From NCBI GenBank assembly GCA_001319865.1, contig BBSL01000056.1:1-39892 (forward strand): DNA of 39,892 nt, read 5' to 3'. Source of the stretch: Burkholderia sp. E7m39. Lineage in GTDB: Bacteria; Pseudomonadota; Gammaproteobacteria; Burkholderiales; Burkholderiaceae. The notes under the pieces are model-generated. The model did no database searches. It was not told the DNA's origin and saw only the letters and a list, made by a program, of their open reading frames with translations. The position numbers and the translations under genes were made by a program. Shown in pieces: positions 7,760 to 16,579 of this stretch (position 1 is its first letter; each line of letters begins with the position of its first letter).

Positions 7760-8541
7760 ACCGCCTGCAAGGCAAAGTCGCGCTGGTGACGGGCGCGGGA
7801 CGCGGAATCGGCGCGGCGATCGCGAGGGCGTTCGCACGCGAGGGCGCCGCCGTCGTGCTCGCCGAACTCGACATCGAAACGGCGCAGCGCACGGCCGCCG
7901 AGATCGCCTCGCTCGCGTCGCAAACGGGCGGCAAGACGCTCGCGGTGCAGACGGACGTCACGCAAGCGGCGTCCGTGCAGCGCGCGGTGAGCGAAGCGGA
8001 AAAGGCGTTCGGCCCAGTCGACGTGCTCGTGAACAACGCCGGCATCAACGTGTTTTGCGACCCGCTGACCATGACCGACGACGACTGGCGCCGCTGTTTC
8101 GCCGTCGATCTCGACGGCGTGTGGAACGGCTGCCGCGCGGTGCTGCCGGGGATGGTGGAGCGCGGCGCGGGCAGCATCGTGAACATCGCGTCGACACACT
8201 CGTTCAAGATCATTCCGGGCTGCTTCCCATATCCCGTCGCGAAGCATGGCGTGATCGGGCTCACGCGCGCGCTCGGCATCGAGTACGCGCCGCGCAACGT
8301 GCGCGTGAATGCGATTGCGCCGGGTTACATCGAAACGCAGTTGACGCGCGACTGGTGGAACGGCCAGGCCGATCCCGCCACCGCGCAACAGGCCACGCTC
8401 GACCTGCAGCCGATGAAACGCATCGGCAAGCCGGAAGAAGTGGCGATGACGGCTGTCTTTCTCGCGTCGGACGAAGCGCCGTTCATCAACGCGAGCTGCA
8501 TTACCGTCGATGGCGGGCGCTCGGCGCTGTATCACGACTGA
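7756..8541 (+). CDS. SDR-family NAD(P)-dependent sugar/polyol dehydrogenase
   Basis: A 261-residue classical short-chain dehydrogenase: cofactor motif TGAGRGIG at residues 12-19, NNAG near 95, catalytic Ser146, Tyr159 and Lys163 (YPVAK), and a C-terminal FINASCITVDGG. The residue after the second beta strand (AELD) is acidic, which favours NAD+. It is translationally coupled to dgoA (ATGA) and precedes the araFGH importer, so a role in oxidising a sugar, sugar acid or polyol that enters the same pathway is likely. A second SDR lies after araH and is the better candidate for the aldose 1-dehydrogenase, so the substrate of this one is open. The start at 7756 gives the usual SDR length. Confidence 0.85.
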   Translation: MNRLQGKVALVTGAGRGIGAAIARAFAREGAAVVLAELDIETAQRTAAEIASLASQTGGKTLAVQTDVTQAASVQRAVSEAEKAFGPVDVLVNNAGINVFCDPLTMTDDDWRRCFAVDLDGVWNGCRAVLPGMVERGAGSIVNIASTHSFKIIPGCFPYPVAKHGVIGLTRALGIEYAPRNVRVNAIAPGYIETQLTRDWWNGQADPATAQQATLDLQPMKRIGKPEEVAMTAVFLASDEAPFINASCITVDGGRSALYHD

Positions 8542-8653
8542 AGCGCGACTGACGCAAGACTGAAGTCACAAAGAACAAAGCAGTAGCGAAGGAAATAGAA
8601 AAGCAGCAAAGCCGCCTCGACGAAGGGGCGACGGTGTGAACCGCCTGACGCGC

Positions 8654-8693
8654 TGGCCGCGTGTGTCGATGGCGGTACAAGAAGACGCGGCCA
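8654..8693 (+). other. Inverted repeat (stem-loop) upstream of araF
   Basis: TGGCCGCGT (8654-8662) and ACGCGGCCA (8685-8693) are perfect 9-base complements with a 22-base loop, ending 38 bases before the araF ATG. There is no T run, so it is not a terminator. It could be an mRNA processing or stability element, or a protein site. The remaining 190 bases between the SDR and araF show no clear promoter. Confidence 0.4.
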
Positions 8694-8731
8694 ATACCTT
8701 CTCGTTACTCATTAGTCAGGAGACACGCATC

Positions 8732-9730
8732 ATGAAACGCAGAATTTTCCTCACGCTGGCAGCAGCGGCGACGGCGGTGCTCTTCAACGGCCCCGTCGCG
8801 CAAGCCGCCGACCAGGTCAAGATCGGCTTCCTCGTGAAGCAGCCGGAAGAACCGTGGTTCCAGGACGAGTGGAAGTTCGCCGAGCAGGCAGCGAAGGAAA
8901 AGGGCTTCACGCTGGTGAAGATCGGCGCGCCGTCGGGCGAGAAGGTGATGAGCGCCATCGACAACCTCGCTGCGCAAAAGGCGCAGGGCTTCGTGATCTG
9001 CACGCCGGACGTCAAGCTCGGACCGGGCATCGTCGCGAAGGCGAAGGCCGACAACCTGAAGATGATGACGGTCGACGACCGTCTCGTCGACGGCGCAGGC
9101 AAGCCGATCGAGTCGGTGCCGCACATGGGCATCTCGGCTTACAACATCGGCAAGCAGGTTGGCGAAGGCATCGCGGCCGAAATCAAGAAGCGCGGCTGGG
9201 ACATGAAGGACGTCGGCGCCATCGACGTGACCTACGAACAGCTGCCGACGGCGCATGACCGCACGTCGGGCGCCACCGACGCGCTGCTCGCAGCCGGTTT
9301 CCCGAAGGCCAACATCATCGCCGCGCCGCAAGCGAAGACCGACACGGAAAACGCGTTCAACGCTGCCAACATCGCGCTGACGAAGAACCCGAACTTCAAG
9401 CACTGGGTCGCTTACGGCCTGAACGACGAAGCCGTGCTCGGCGCCGTGCGCGCAGCGGAAGGCCGCGGCTTCAAGGCCGACAACATGATCGGCATCGGTA
9501 TCGGCGGCTCGGACTCGGCGCTCAACGAGTTCAAGAAGCCGGCGCCGACGGGCTTCTTCGGCACGGTCATCATCAGCCCGAAGCGCCACGGCGAGGAAAC
9601 GTCGGAACTGATGTACGCGTGGATCACGCAAGGCAAGGAACCACCGAAGCTCACGCTGACGACGGGCATGCTGGCCACGCGCGACAACGTCGGCGAAGTG
9701 CGTGAAAAGATGGGTCTCGCATCGAAGTAA
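8732..9730 (+). CDS. araF: L-arabinose/D-galactose ABC transporter periplasmic binding protein
   Basis: AraF captures L-arabinose (and D-galactose) in the periplasm and delivers it to AraGH. The 332-residue protein has a signal peptide (residues 1-25, cut after VAQA), then KIGFLVKQPEEPWFQDEWKF, which matches the start of mature E. coli AraF almost exactly, GFVICTPDVKLG, the DDR hinge segment and GIGIGGSDS. AGGAG at 8718-8722 lies nine bases before the ATG at 8732 and decides the start over an earlier in-frame ATG that would spoil the signal peptide. It lies in the araFGH order and is flanked by two stem-loops that may raise its message level relative to the membrane components. The mixed arabinose/galactose specificity fits a cluster with galactonate genes. 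Confidence 0.96.
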   Translation: MKRRIFLTLAAAATAVLFNGPVAQAADQVKIGFLVKQPEEPWFQDEWKFAEQAAKEKGFTLVKIGAPSGEKVMSAIDNLAAQKAQGFVICTPDVKLGPGIVAKAKADNLKMMTVDDRLVDGAGKPIESVPHMGISAYNIGKQVGEGIAAEIKKRGWDMKDVGAIDVTYEQLPTAHDRTSGATDALLAAGFPKANIIAAPQAKTDTENAFNAANIALTKNPNFKHWVAYGLNDEAVLGAVRAAEGRGFKADNMIGIGIGGSDSALNEFKKPAPTGFFGTVIISPKRHGEETSELMYAWITQGKEPPKLTLTTGMLATRDNVGEVREKMGLASK

Positions 9731-9741
9731 GCGAAGCGAGT

Positions 9742-9772
9742 GCGCGTGAGTGCCGTCGCGGCACCCACGCGC
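9742..9772 (+). other. Strong GC-rich stem-loop just after araF
   Basis: Starting 11 bases after the araF stop, 9742-9755 pairs with 9759-9772: thirteen base pairs with one A-C mismatch and a three-base loop. It is not followed by T residues. Such 3' hairpins after binding-protein genes commonly block exonucleases and keep the upstream message abundant, which is the probable role here (inference). The rest of the 178-base araF-araG gap is GC-rich with nothing else evident. Confidence 0.5.
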
Positions 9773-9908
9773 GGCGCGCGACGGGTCGGCATGAGCGGCG
9801 CGCGCGAACGGTATCTGACGCAACAGAAGCAGAAGGGCAAGCCGTCGTGCGGGCGAGGTCGGAAGGGCGCGCATGCACGAAGGTTCAATCGAAGCAACAG
9901 GAGGCAAA

Positions 9909-11423
9909 GTGTCAGCGACGCTGCGTTTTGACAATATCGGCAAGGTGTTTCCAGGCGTGCGTGCGCTCGACGGAATTTCTTTCGACGTGCACGCCGGCCA
10001 GGTGCATGGCCTGATGGGCGAAAACGGCGCAGGGAAATCGACCCTGCTGAAAATTCTGGGCGGTGAATATCAGCCGGACTCCGGCCGCGTGTTGATCGAC
10101 GAAAACGAAGTGCGCTTCGCGAGCGCGGGCGCGTCGATTGCGGCGGGTATCGCGGTGATTCACCAGGAACTGCAATACGTGCCGGATCTCACGGTGTCCG
10201 AGAACCTGCTGCTCGGCCGCTTGCCGAACACGGTCGGCTTCGTGAAGAAGGGCGACGCGAAGCGTTTCGTGCGCGAGCAGCTCGCCGCAATGGGCGTCGA
10301 TCTCGATCCGAACGCGAAGCTGCGCAAGCTTTCCATCGCGCAGCGGCAGATGGTCGAAATCTGCAAGGCGCTGATGCGCAACGCGCGCGTGATCGCACTC
10401 GACGAACCGACCAGCTCGCTGTCGCATCGCGAAACAGAAGTGCTGTTCAAGCTGGTGCGCGACCTGCGCGCCGACAACCGCGCGCTGATCTACATCTCGC
10501 ACCGGATGGACGAGATCTATCAGTTGTGCGACGCGTGCACGATTTTCCGCGACGGCCGCAAGGTGGCGTCGCATCCTTCTCTGGAAGGCGTGAGCCGCGA
10601 CACCATCGTCAGCGAAATGGTGGGCCGCGAAATCTCCGACATTTATGGTTACCGGCCGCGCGATCTCGGCGAGGTGCGCTTCTCGGCGAAAAACATCGAG
10701 GGCCATCCGCTTGCCGAGCCCGCGAGCTTCGACGTGCGGCGCGGCGAAATCGTCGGCTTCTTCGGTCTGGTGGGCGCGGGCCGCAGCGAACTGATGCACC
10801 TGATTTACGGCGACGACCCGAAGAAGGGCGGCGAACTCGTGCTCGACGGCAAGCCGATCAAGGTGAAGAGCGCAGGCGAAGCGATCCGCCAGGGCATCGT
10901 GCTGTGCCCGGAAGACCGCAAGGAAGAAGGCATCGTCGCGATTGCGTCGGTGGCTGAGAACATCAACATCAGCTGCCGCCGTCACTATCTGAAGGCGGGG
11001 CTGTTTCTCGATCGCAAGAAGGAAGCGGAGACGGCCGACCGCTTCATCAAGCTGCTGAAGATCAAGACGCCGAGCCGCCGCCAGAAGATCCGCTTTTTGT
11101 CGGGCGGCAACCAGCAGAAGGCGATTCTGTCGCGCTGGCTCGCCGAACCGGATCTGCGCGTCGTGATTCTCGACGAGCCGACGCGCGGCATCGACGTCGG
11201 CGCGAAGCACGAGATCTACAACGTGATTTATGAACTCGCCGAGCGCGGCTGCGCGATCGTGATGATTTCGTCGGAACTGCCGGAAGTGCTGGGCGTGTCC
11301 GACCGCATCGTCGTGATGCGCCAGGGGCGCATTTCCGGCGAGCTGCCGCGCAGCGCCGCCACCGAGCAATCGGTGTTGAGCCTCGCGCTGCCAAAGAGTT
11401 CGACGACGGCGCAGGCGGCCTGA
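9909..11423 (+). CDS. araG: L-arabinose ABC transporter ATP-binding protein
   Basis: AraG is the cytoplasmic ATPase of the arabinose/galactose importer. It is a 504-residue tandem ABC protein. The first half has Walker [10 protein letters not shown] (about residue 38), [11 protein letters not shown] and Walker [13 protein letters not shown]. The second half has a degenerate Walker A (GLVGAGRSE), PEDRKEEGI, signature [15 protein letters not shown] and Walker [13 protein letters not shown], as in all sugar-type CUT2 ATPases. I place the start at the GTG at 9909, four bases after a perfect AGGAGG (9899-9904); it yields [12 protein letters not shown], the same length as E. coli AraG. An in-frame ATG at 9873, preceded by GGAAGG, would add 12 residues. 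It lies between araF and araH. Confidence 0.95.
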   Translation: MSATLRFDNIGKVFPGVRALDGISFDVHAGQVHGLMGENGAGKSTLLKILGGEYQPDSGRVLIDENEVRFASAGASIAAGIAVIHQELQYVPDLTVSENLLLGRLPNTVGFVKKGDAKRFVREQLAAMGVDLDPNAKLRKLSIAQRQMVEICKALMRNARVIALDEPTSSLSHRETEVLFKLVRDLRADNRALIYISHRMDEIYQLCDACTIFRDGRKVASHPSLEGVSRDTIVSEMVGREISDIYGYRPRDLGEVRFSAKNIEGHPLAEPASFDVRRGEIVGFFGLVGAGRSELMHLIYGDDPKKGGELVLDGKPIKVKSAGEAIRQGIVLCPEDRKEEGIVAIASVAENINISCRRHYLKAGLFLDRKKEAETADRFIKLLKIKTPSRRQKIRFLSGGNQQKAILSRWLAEPDLRVVILDEPTRGIDVGAKHEIYNVIYELAERGCAIVMISSELPEVLGVSDRIVVMRQGRISGELPRSAATEQSVLSLALPKSSTTAQAA

Positions 11424-11520
11424 ACGCCCGCGCCGCGTGACACGATAACCGTACGACATCTGTAACTGACGGGACCTGCAACTGTCCTGTAACCCGTGGG
11501 GAACGGGAGGAGTGAACCAA

Positions 11521-12537
11521 ATGCAAGCCAGAGAAAACCTCGCGCAACAGGCCGCCAAGAGCGCCGCCGACGCGCTGATTCCGCAAGCCAGCGACAAGCA
11601 GAAGTGGTGGCAGCAGATCACGGAGTACAGCCTGATCGTGATCTTTGCCGTGATGTTCATCACGATGTCGCTGACCGTCGATCACTTTTTCTCGATCGAA
11701 AACATGCTGGGCCTCGCGCTGTCGATCTCGCAGATCGGCATGGTCGCGTGCACGATGATGTTCTGTCTCGCGTCGCGCGACTTCGATCTCTCCGTCGGCT
11801 CGACCGTCGCGTTCGCGGGCGTGCTGTGTGCGATGGTGCTCAACGCAACGGGCAACACGTTCATCGCGATCATCGCGGCCGTGGTGGCCGGTTCGGTGAT
11901 CGGCTTCGTCAACGGCGCCGTGATTGCGTACCTGCGCATCAACGCGCTGATCACGACGCTCGCGACGATGGAAATCGTGCGCGGCCTCGGCTTCATCGTG
12001 TCGCACGGTCAGGCGGTGGGCGTGTCGTCGGATACGTTCATCGCGCTCGGCGGCCTGTCGATGTTCGGCGTGTCGCTGCCCATCTGGGTGACGCTCGTGT
12101 GCTTCATCGTGTTCGGCGTGATGCTGAATTCGACGGTGTACGGCCGCAACACGCTCGCCATCGGAGGCAATCCGGAAGCGTCGCGTCTGGCGGGTATCAA
12201 TGTGGAGCGCACGCGCGTCTACATCTTCCTGATTCAAGGTGCCGTGACGGCGTTGGCGGGCGTGATTCTCGCGTCGCGTATCACGTCGGGCCAGCCGAAT
12301 GCGGCCGAAGGCTTCGAGCTGAACGTGATTTCGGCGTGCGTGCTGGGCGGCGTGTCGCTGCTCGGCGGCCGCGCGACGATTTCGGGCGTGGTGATCGGCG
12401 TGCTGATCATGGGCACCGTCGAAAACGTGATGAACCTGCTGAACATCGACGCGTTCTACCAGTACCTCGTGCGCGGCGCGATCCTGCTCGCGGCGGTGTT
12501 GCTGGACCAGTTGAAGAACCGCGGTTCGCGTGACTGA
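11521..12537 (+). CDS. araH: L-arabinose ABC transporter permease
   Basis: AraH is the inner-membrane permease of the AraFGH importer and forms a homodimeric channel. The 338-residue protein has a hydrophilic N-terminus followed by roughly ten hydrophobic stretches starting with YSLIVIFAVMFITMSL. It carries the family segments SRDFDLSVGSTVAFAG, GAVIAYLRINALITTLATMEIVRG, GGNPEASRLAGI and VISACVLGGVSLLGG. Two starts are possible: ATG 11521, ten bases after GGAGG (11506-11510), and GTG 11512, too close to that site; I prefer 11521. The end overlaps the preceding frame of the next SDR only if that gene used an early GTG. It is part of the sugar operon. Confidence 0.95.
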   Translation: MQARENLAQQAAKSAADALIPQASDKQKWWQQITEYSLIVIFAVMFITMSLTVDHFFSIENMLGLALSISQIGMVACTMMFCLASRDFDLSVGSTVAFAGVLCAMVLNATGNTFIAIIAAVVAGSVIGFVNGAVIAYLRINALITTLATMEIVRGLGFIVSHGQAVGVSSDTFIALGGLSMFGVSLPIWVTLVCFIVFGVMLNSTVYGRNTLAIGGNPEASRLAGINVERTRVYIFLIQGAVTALAGVILASRITSGQPNAAEGFELNVISACVLGGVSLLGGRATISGVVIGVLIMGTVENVMNLLNIDAFYQYLVRGAILLAAVLLDQLKNRGSRD

Positions 12538-12580
12538 CGCGAGCAACCTGCACTCCATGTCAGAAGAAGGAAACCGAACG

Positions 12581-13390
12581 ATGTCGTCTCCCGCCAACGC
12601 AACCGCGCGCGATGCGCACAGCCCGCACGCCCATTACGCGCGCTATCCGAGCCTCGTGGACCGCACGGTGCTCATCACGGGCGGCGCGACGGGCATCGGC
12701 GCGTCGTTCGTCGAGCATTTCGTGGCGCAGGGCGCACGCGTCGCGTTCTTCGACATCGACGAAACGGCGGGCGACGCGCTCGCCGATCAGCTCGGCGATT
12801 CGCGCCACAAGCCGCTTTTCCTGCGCGTCGATCTGACGGACATCGACGCACTGAGAAAAGCGATCGCCGACGTGCGCGCGGCGCTCGGCCCGATTGCCGT
12901 GCTGGTGAACAATGCGGCGAACGACAAGCGTCACAAGATCGAAGACGTCACGCCCGAATCGTTCGACGCGGGCATCGCCGTCAACATCCGTCACCAGTTT
13001 TTCGCGGCGCAGGCCGTCGCGGAAGACATGAAGGCGGCCAAAGGCGGCTCGATCATCAACCTCGGTTCGATCAGCTGGATGCTGAAGAACGGCGGCTTTC
13101 CCGTCTATACGCTGGCGAAGTCGGCGGTGCAGGGGCTCACCAAGGGACTCGCGCGCGATCTCGGTCCCTTCAACATTCGCGTCAACGCGCTGGTGCCCGG
13201 CTGGGTGATGACGGAGAAGCAAAAGCGCCTGTGGCTCGACGACGCCGGCCGGCTCGCGATCAAACAGGGCCAGTGCATCGAGGGCGAGCTGCTGCCTGAA
13301 GACCTCGCGCGCATGGCGCTCTTCCTCGCCGCCGACGACAGCCGCATGATCACCGCGCAGGACATCATCGTGGACGGAGGCTGGGCATGA
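12581..13390 (+). CDS. SDR-family aldose (probably D-galactose/L-arabinose) 1-dehydrogenase
   Basis: A 269-residue short-chain dehydrogenase: TGGATGIG at residues 33-40, FFDID (acidic, NAD+-type), NNAAND, catalytic Ser163, Tyr176 and Lys180 (YTLAK), and a C-terminal DIIVDGGWA. It overlaps the next gene, a lactonase, by four bases, and a lactone is what an aldose 1-dehydrogenase makes. This adjacency, plus the mutarotase and importer, makes oxidation of galactose (and arabinose) at C1 the likely reaction (inference). The start at 12581 has GAAGGA about ten bases upstream; ATG 12557 and GTG 12530 are also in frame but less well placed. Confidence 0.88.
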   Translation: MSSPANATARDAHSPHAHYARYPSLVDRTVLITGGATGIGASFVEHFVAQGARVAFFDIDETAGDALADQLGDSRHKPLFLRVDLTDIDALRKAIADVRAALGPIAVLVNNAANDKRHKIEDVTPESFDAGIAVNIRHQFFAAQAVAEDMKAAKGGSIINLGSISWMLKNGGFPVYTLAKSAVQGLTKGLARDLGPFNIRVNALVPGWVMTEKQKRLWLDDAGRLAIKQGQCIEGELLPEDLARMALFLAADDSRMITAQDIIVDGGWA

Positions 13391-14307
13391 GCGACGCAGT
13401 CACGAACGGTCAGGCGGCACTGCTCGTCGATTCGAAGTGCACATTGGGCGAAGGCGCGACCTGGGACGCGCGCGCGGGCCTCTTCTACTGGACCGATATC
13501 GAAGGCGCGCGCCTGTGGCGCTACGATCCGCGCGATGGCCGCAGCACGTTCTGGCGCATGCCCGAGCGGCTGTCCACGTTCGCGTTGTGCGCCGATCCGC
13601 ATTACATGCTGTTGGGTCTGGCGTCGCGGCTCGCTTTCTTCGACCTTGCAACGGGTGAGATCGAGCACATCGTCGATGTCGAGCCGGGCATGAACACACG
13701 CGTCAACGACGGGCGTTGCGACCGTCAGGGGCGCTTCGTGTTCGGCACGAAGGACGAGGCGTCGCCTGTGCAGCCCATCGGCGGGTTCTACCGGTTGAAT
13801 CACGATCTGTCGCTGGAAAGATTGCCATTGCCAGCGCCCGCAATTTCGAACAGTATCGCGTTCAGTCCCGACGGCGCGACGATGTACTTCTGCGATTCGC
13901 CGACGCTCGAAATCCGCGCGTGCGATTACCACGCGGACGGCAGCGTGACGAACGAGCGCCTGTTCGTGAAGCTGACGGACAAGACGGGCGAGCCGGACGG
14001 CTCGGCCGTCGATAGCGAAGGCGGCCTGTGGAACGCGCAGTGGGGCGGACGGCGCGTCGTGCGCTACGATGCGCTCGGGGTGGAAACCGAGCGCATCGAT
14101 GTGCCGACGGCGCAGCCTAGCTGCGTCGCGCTGGGCGGCGCGCACCTTGCCACGCTGTATGTGACGAGCGCGCGCGTCGGTCTCGATGCTGAGGCGCTGG
14201 CGGGCGACACGCGTGCCGGTGGCGTGTACATCGCGACGCAACGTCGGCGCGGCTTGCGGGAGCCGGTGTTCAAGGGCTCGCCGGCGTCGCGGGCGTCGAA
14301 GCCGTAA
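13387..14307 (+). CDS. SMP-30/gluconolactonase/LRE-family sugar lactonase
   Basis: A 306-residue six-bladed beta-propeller lactonase that would open the galactono- or arabinono-lactone made by the preceding dehydrogenase. Family metal ligands are visible: Glu22 in TLGEGATWD, the Asn in RVNDGRCDRQGRF, the Asn in ISNSIAFSPDG, and the Asp in EPDGSAVDSEGGLWNAQWGG. The WTDIEG and YFCDSP blade segments are typical. It is translationally coupled to the SDR (ATGA at 13387). In the De Ley-Doudoroff scheme it yields galactonate, which must then be dehydrated by an enzyme not encoded in this window. Confidence 0.92.
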   Translation: MSDAVTNGQAALLVDSKCTLGEGATWDARAGLFYWTDIEGARLWRYDPRDGRSTFWRMPERLSTFALCADPHYMLLGLASRLAFFDLATGEIEHIVDVEPGMNTRVNDGRCDRQGRFVFGTKDEASPVQPIGGFYRLNHDLSLERLPLPAPAISNSIAFSPDGATMYFCDSPTLEIRACDYHADGSVTNERLFVKLTDKTGEPDGSAVDSEGGLWNAQWGGRRVVRYDALGVETERIDVPTAQPSCVALGGAHLATLYVTSARVGLDAEALAGDTRAGGVYIATQRRRGLREPVFKGSPASRASKP

Positions 14308-14500
14308 CCGGCCGACGTCGGCAACTGTCGCCCAGGCCGGAAACCGATCAGCTGAAGCAACGGAAGCAACCGAAGCAGGGCCGTCGCAGCATGCAACGAA
14401 GACCCAAGAGGCGGCCGCACCGTCGCGCCGCCCGTATAAGCCGCCGTCCGTACTTCAAAGGGCAGACGGCGCTCTCCGATGCCTCTCGTGGGAGTTTGAT
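14308..14500 (+). other. 193-base gap with short GAAGCAAC direct repeats
   Basis: Between the lactonase and the aldose epimerase. Near 14353-14380 it has a nine-base tandem motif (GAAGCAACG, GAAGCAACC, GAAGCAGGG). GGGAG at 14490-14494 is the ribosome-binding site of the next gene. I see no convincing terminator or promoter. Confidence 0.5.
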
Positions 14501-15565
14501 ATGACTGTCGCGGATTCCGCTGTCCCGTCTTCTCCACAATCCCGCGCGCGCCGCGCACGCCTCGCGGCCGCCGTGCAGCCGGTGCTGGCCGGGCCGAGCA
14601 CGTCGGCCGTGGCCGTGGGCTCGACCAGCGCCGCGTCCGGCGACGTCGCGTGCGTGACGCTCGCCAATTCACTCTTGAGACTCGATGTCGTGCCGTCGCT
14701 CGGCGGCGGCATCACGCGCTTCGACTTTCGCAACGAAGGCACGCTGGTGCCCGTGTTCAGACGCTGCCGCCATGTCGCGGCCAATACGGATGCGAACGAA
14801 CTCGCCTGCTATTCACTGCTGCCGTACTCGAACCGGATCGGCGGCGGGCAATTCCGGCTCGGCGAGCGCGCGATCGACGTGCCGTGCAACCGCGCGGGCG
14901 AACCGCTGCCGATTCACGGCGACGGCTGGCTCGCGAAGTGGGACGTGGCCGCGGCGGACCAGGAAAGCGTCACGCTGACGCTCGACCGGCGCGACGGCAA
15001 GCCGTATGCGTATCGCGCGACGCAAACCTACACGCTCGACGGCGCGACCCTCGTCATCACGCTCGAAGTCGAAAACACCGGCCGCGACGCGATGCCGTTC
15101 GGGCTGGGCGTGCATCCGTTTCTGGTGCGCGACGCCGACACGCAACTGTCGGCAGCGGCGGCGGGCCTGTGGCTCGCCGGCGACGACTGGCTGCCCGTAC
15201 GCCATGTGCCCGTGCCGCCCGCGTGGCAATTCGGCGTTGCGTATCCGTTGCCGCGCAGCGTCGTCAATCATGCGTTCACGGGCTGGAGCGGACACGCGAC
15301 GGTCGTGTGGCCGAAGCGGCGCCTGTCGCTGACGATGTCGGCGAACACCGAGTACTACATTCTTTACACGCCGGCGTCGAAGGACTTCTTCTGCTTCGAA
15401 CCCGTCGATCACCCGATCAACGCGATGAACCTGCCGGGCGGCGCGGCCGCCAACGGCATGACGATGCTCGCGCGCGGCGAGCGGCTCGTGCGCTCGTTCA
15501 GCTTCGCCGTCGAGCGCACGGGTCTGCGCGCGGTCGCGGGCGGGCGCGGCGCGAAGCGGGGCTAG
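14501..15565 (+). CDS. Aldose 1-epimerase (mutarotase)
   Basis: Galactose mutarotase-like enzyme that interconverts alpha and beta aldoses, feeding the anomer used by the dehydrogenase. The 354-residue protein has an Ala/Ser-rich N-terminal 45 residues and then the beta-sandwich domain with the family active-site elements: SNRIGGG (substrate Arg), PIHGDGW (His), FGLGVHPFL (catalytic His) and CFEPVDHPINAMN, whose Glu is the catalytic base. GGGAG six bases before ATG 14501 supports the start. It closes the sugar cluster; the next gene, pyrF, is unrelated. The long N-terminus has no signal peptide, so the protein is cytoplasmic. Confidence 0.92.
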   Translation: MTVADSAVPSSPQSRARRARLAAAVQPVLAGPSTSAVAVGSTSAASGDVACVTLANSLLRLDVVPSLGGGITRFDFRNEGTLVPVFRRCRHVAANTDANELACYSLLPYSNRIGGGQFRLGERAIDVPCNRAGEPLPIHGDGWLAKWDVAAADQESVTLTLDRRDGKPYAYRATQTYTLDGATLVITLEVENTGRDAMPFGLGVHPFLVRDADTQLSAAAAGLWLAGDDWLPVRHVPVPPAWQFGVAYPLPRSVVNHAFTGWSGHATVVWPKRRLSLTMSANTEYYILYTPASKDFFCFEPVDHPINAMNLPGGAAANGMTMLARGERLVRSFSFAVERTGLRAVAGGRGAKRG

Positions 15566-15731
15566 CTTCGCCGCTCATGGCGTGCCAATTGTGCGACTGA
15601 GTGCGCGACTGAGTGCGCGGCTACCTGCGCGGCCAGATAGCGCGACGCGGCCCGCGCCCGGGCGGGCTCACATCGTCCGGCGCGAGTAAAATACGCGCCT
15701 CATCCGTCACCGAAGCGCCGCGAGATTTTCC

Positions 15732-16547
15732 ATGTCCACATTCATCCAGACGCTCGACCACGCATGGCACACGACCCAATCGCTGCTGTGCGTCGGCCTC
15801 GATCCTGAGCCGTCGAAGTTTCCCGGCGCCTACGCCAACCGTTCGGACGCGATCTTCGACTTCTGCAAGAAGATCGTCGATGCGACCGCGCCGTATGCGT
15901 CGTCCTTCAAGCCGCAAATCGCGTACTTCGCCGCCCATCGCGCGGAAGAGCAGCTCGAACAGCTGATCGCGCACATTCATCTGAAGCATCCCGCTCTGCC
16001 CGTGATTCTCGATGCGAAGCGCGGCGACATCGGCAGCACGGCCGAGCAGTACGCGCGCGAAGCGTTCGACCGCTATCGCGCGGACGCCGTCACGGTGAAT
16101 CCGTACATGGGCTTCGATTCGATCGAGCCGTATCTCGAACACGATGGCAAGGGCGTGATCGTGCTGTGCCGCACGTCGAACCCGGGCGGCTCGGACCTGC
16201 AGTTTCTCGAAGCGGGCGGCCGTCCGCTGTATCAGACCGTCGCGCAACTCGCGGCGCAAAAGTGGAACGCGAAAGGGCAACTCGGGCTCGTGGTCGGCGC
16301 GACGTTCCCGAAGGAAATCGAAGTGGTGCGCGGGATCGTCGGCGATATGCCGCTGCTGATTCCGGGCATCGGCGCGCAAGGCGGCGACGTCGAGGCGACC
16401 GTGAAGGCGGGACGCACGGCGGCGGGAACGGGCATGCTGATCAACTCGTCGCGCGCGATCCTCTACGCAAGCAAAGGCGACGACTGGGTGGAAGCCGCGG
16501 CGCAAGCGGCGAAAGATACGCGCGATCGCATCAACGCGTTTCGCTGA
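15732..16547 (+). CDS. pyrF: Orotidine-5'-phosphate decarboxylase (type 2)
   Basis: PyrF makes UMP from OMP, the last step of de novo pyrimidine synthesis. The 271-residue length is that of the longer type 2 enzymes. [14 protein letters not shown] near the start, [19 protein letters not shown] with catalytic Lys96, VNPYMGFDS and [11 protein letters not shown] are all present. A TAAAAT hexamer about 40 bases upstream may be its -10. It is convergent with the cupin gene, and no hairpin terminator is visible in the 32 bases between them. Confidence 0.97.
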   Translation: MSTFIQTLDHAWHTTQSLLCVGLDPEPSKFPGAYANRSDAIFDFCKKIVDATAPYASSFKPQIAYFAAHRAEEQLEQLIAHIHLKHPALPVILDAKRGDIGSTAEQYAREAFDRYRADAVTVNPYMGFDSIEPYLEHDGKGVIVLCRTSNPGGSDLQFLEAGGRPLYQTVAQLAAQKWNAKGQLGLVVGATFPKEIEVVRGIVGDMPLLIPGIGAQGGDVEATVKAGRTAAGTGMLINSSRAILYASKGDDWVEAAAQAAKDTRDRINAFR

Positions 16548-16579
16548 CGTGCGCTGCGGGCGCGCCGAGCCGGTTGTGC

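Noticed and set aside
15566..15731. Terminator after the sugar cluster
   Set aside because: The GCCCGC/GCGGGC pairing near 15651-15668 is short and has no T run; nothing else resembles a terminator.
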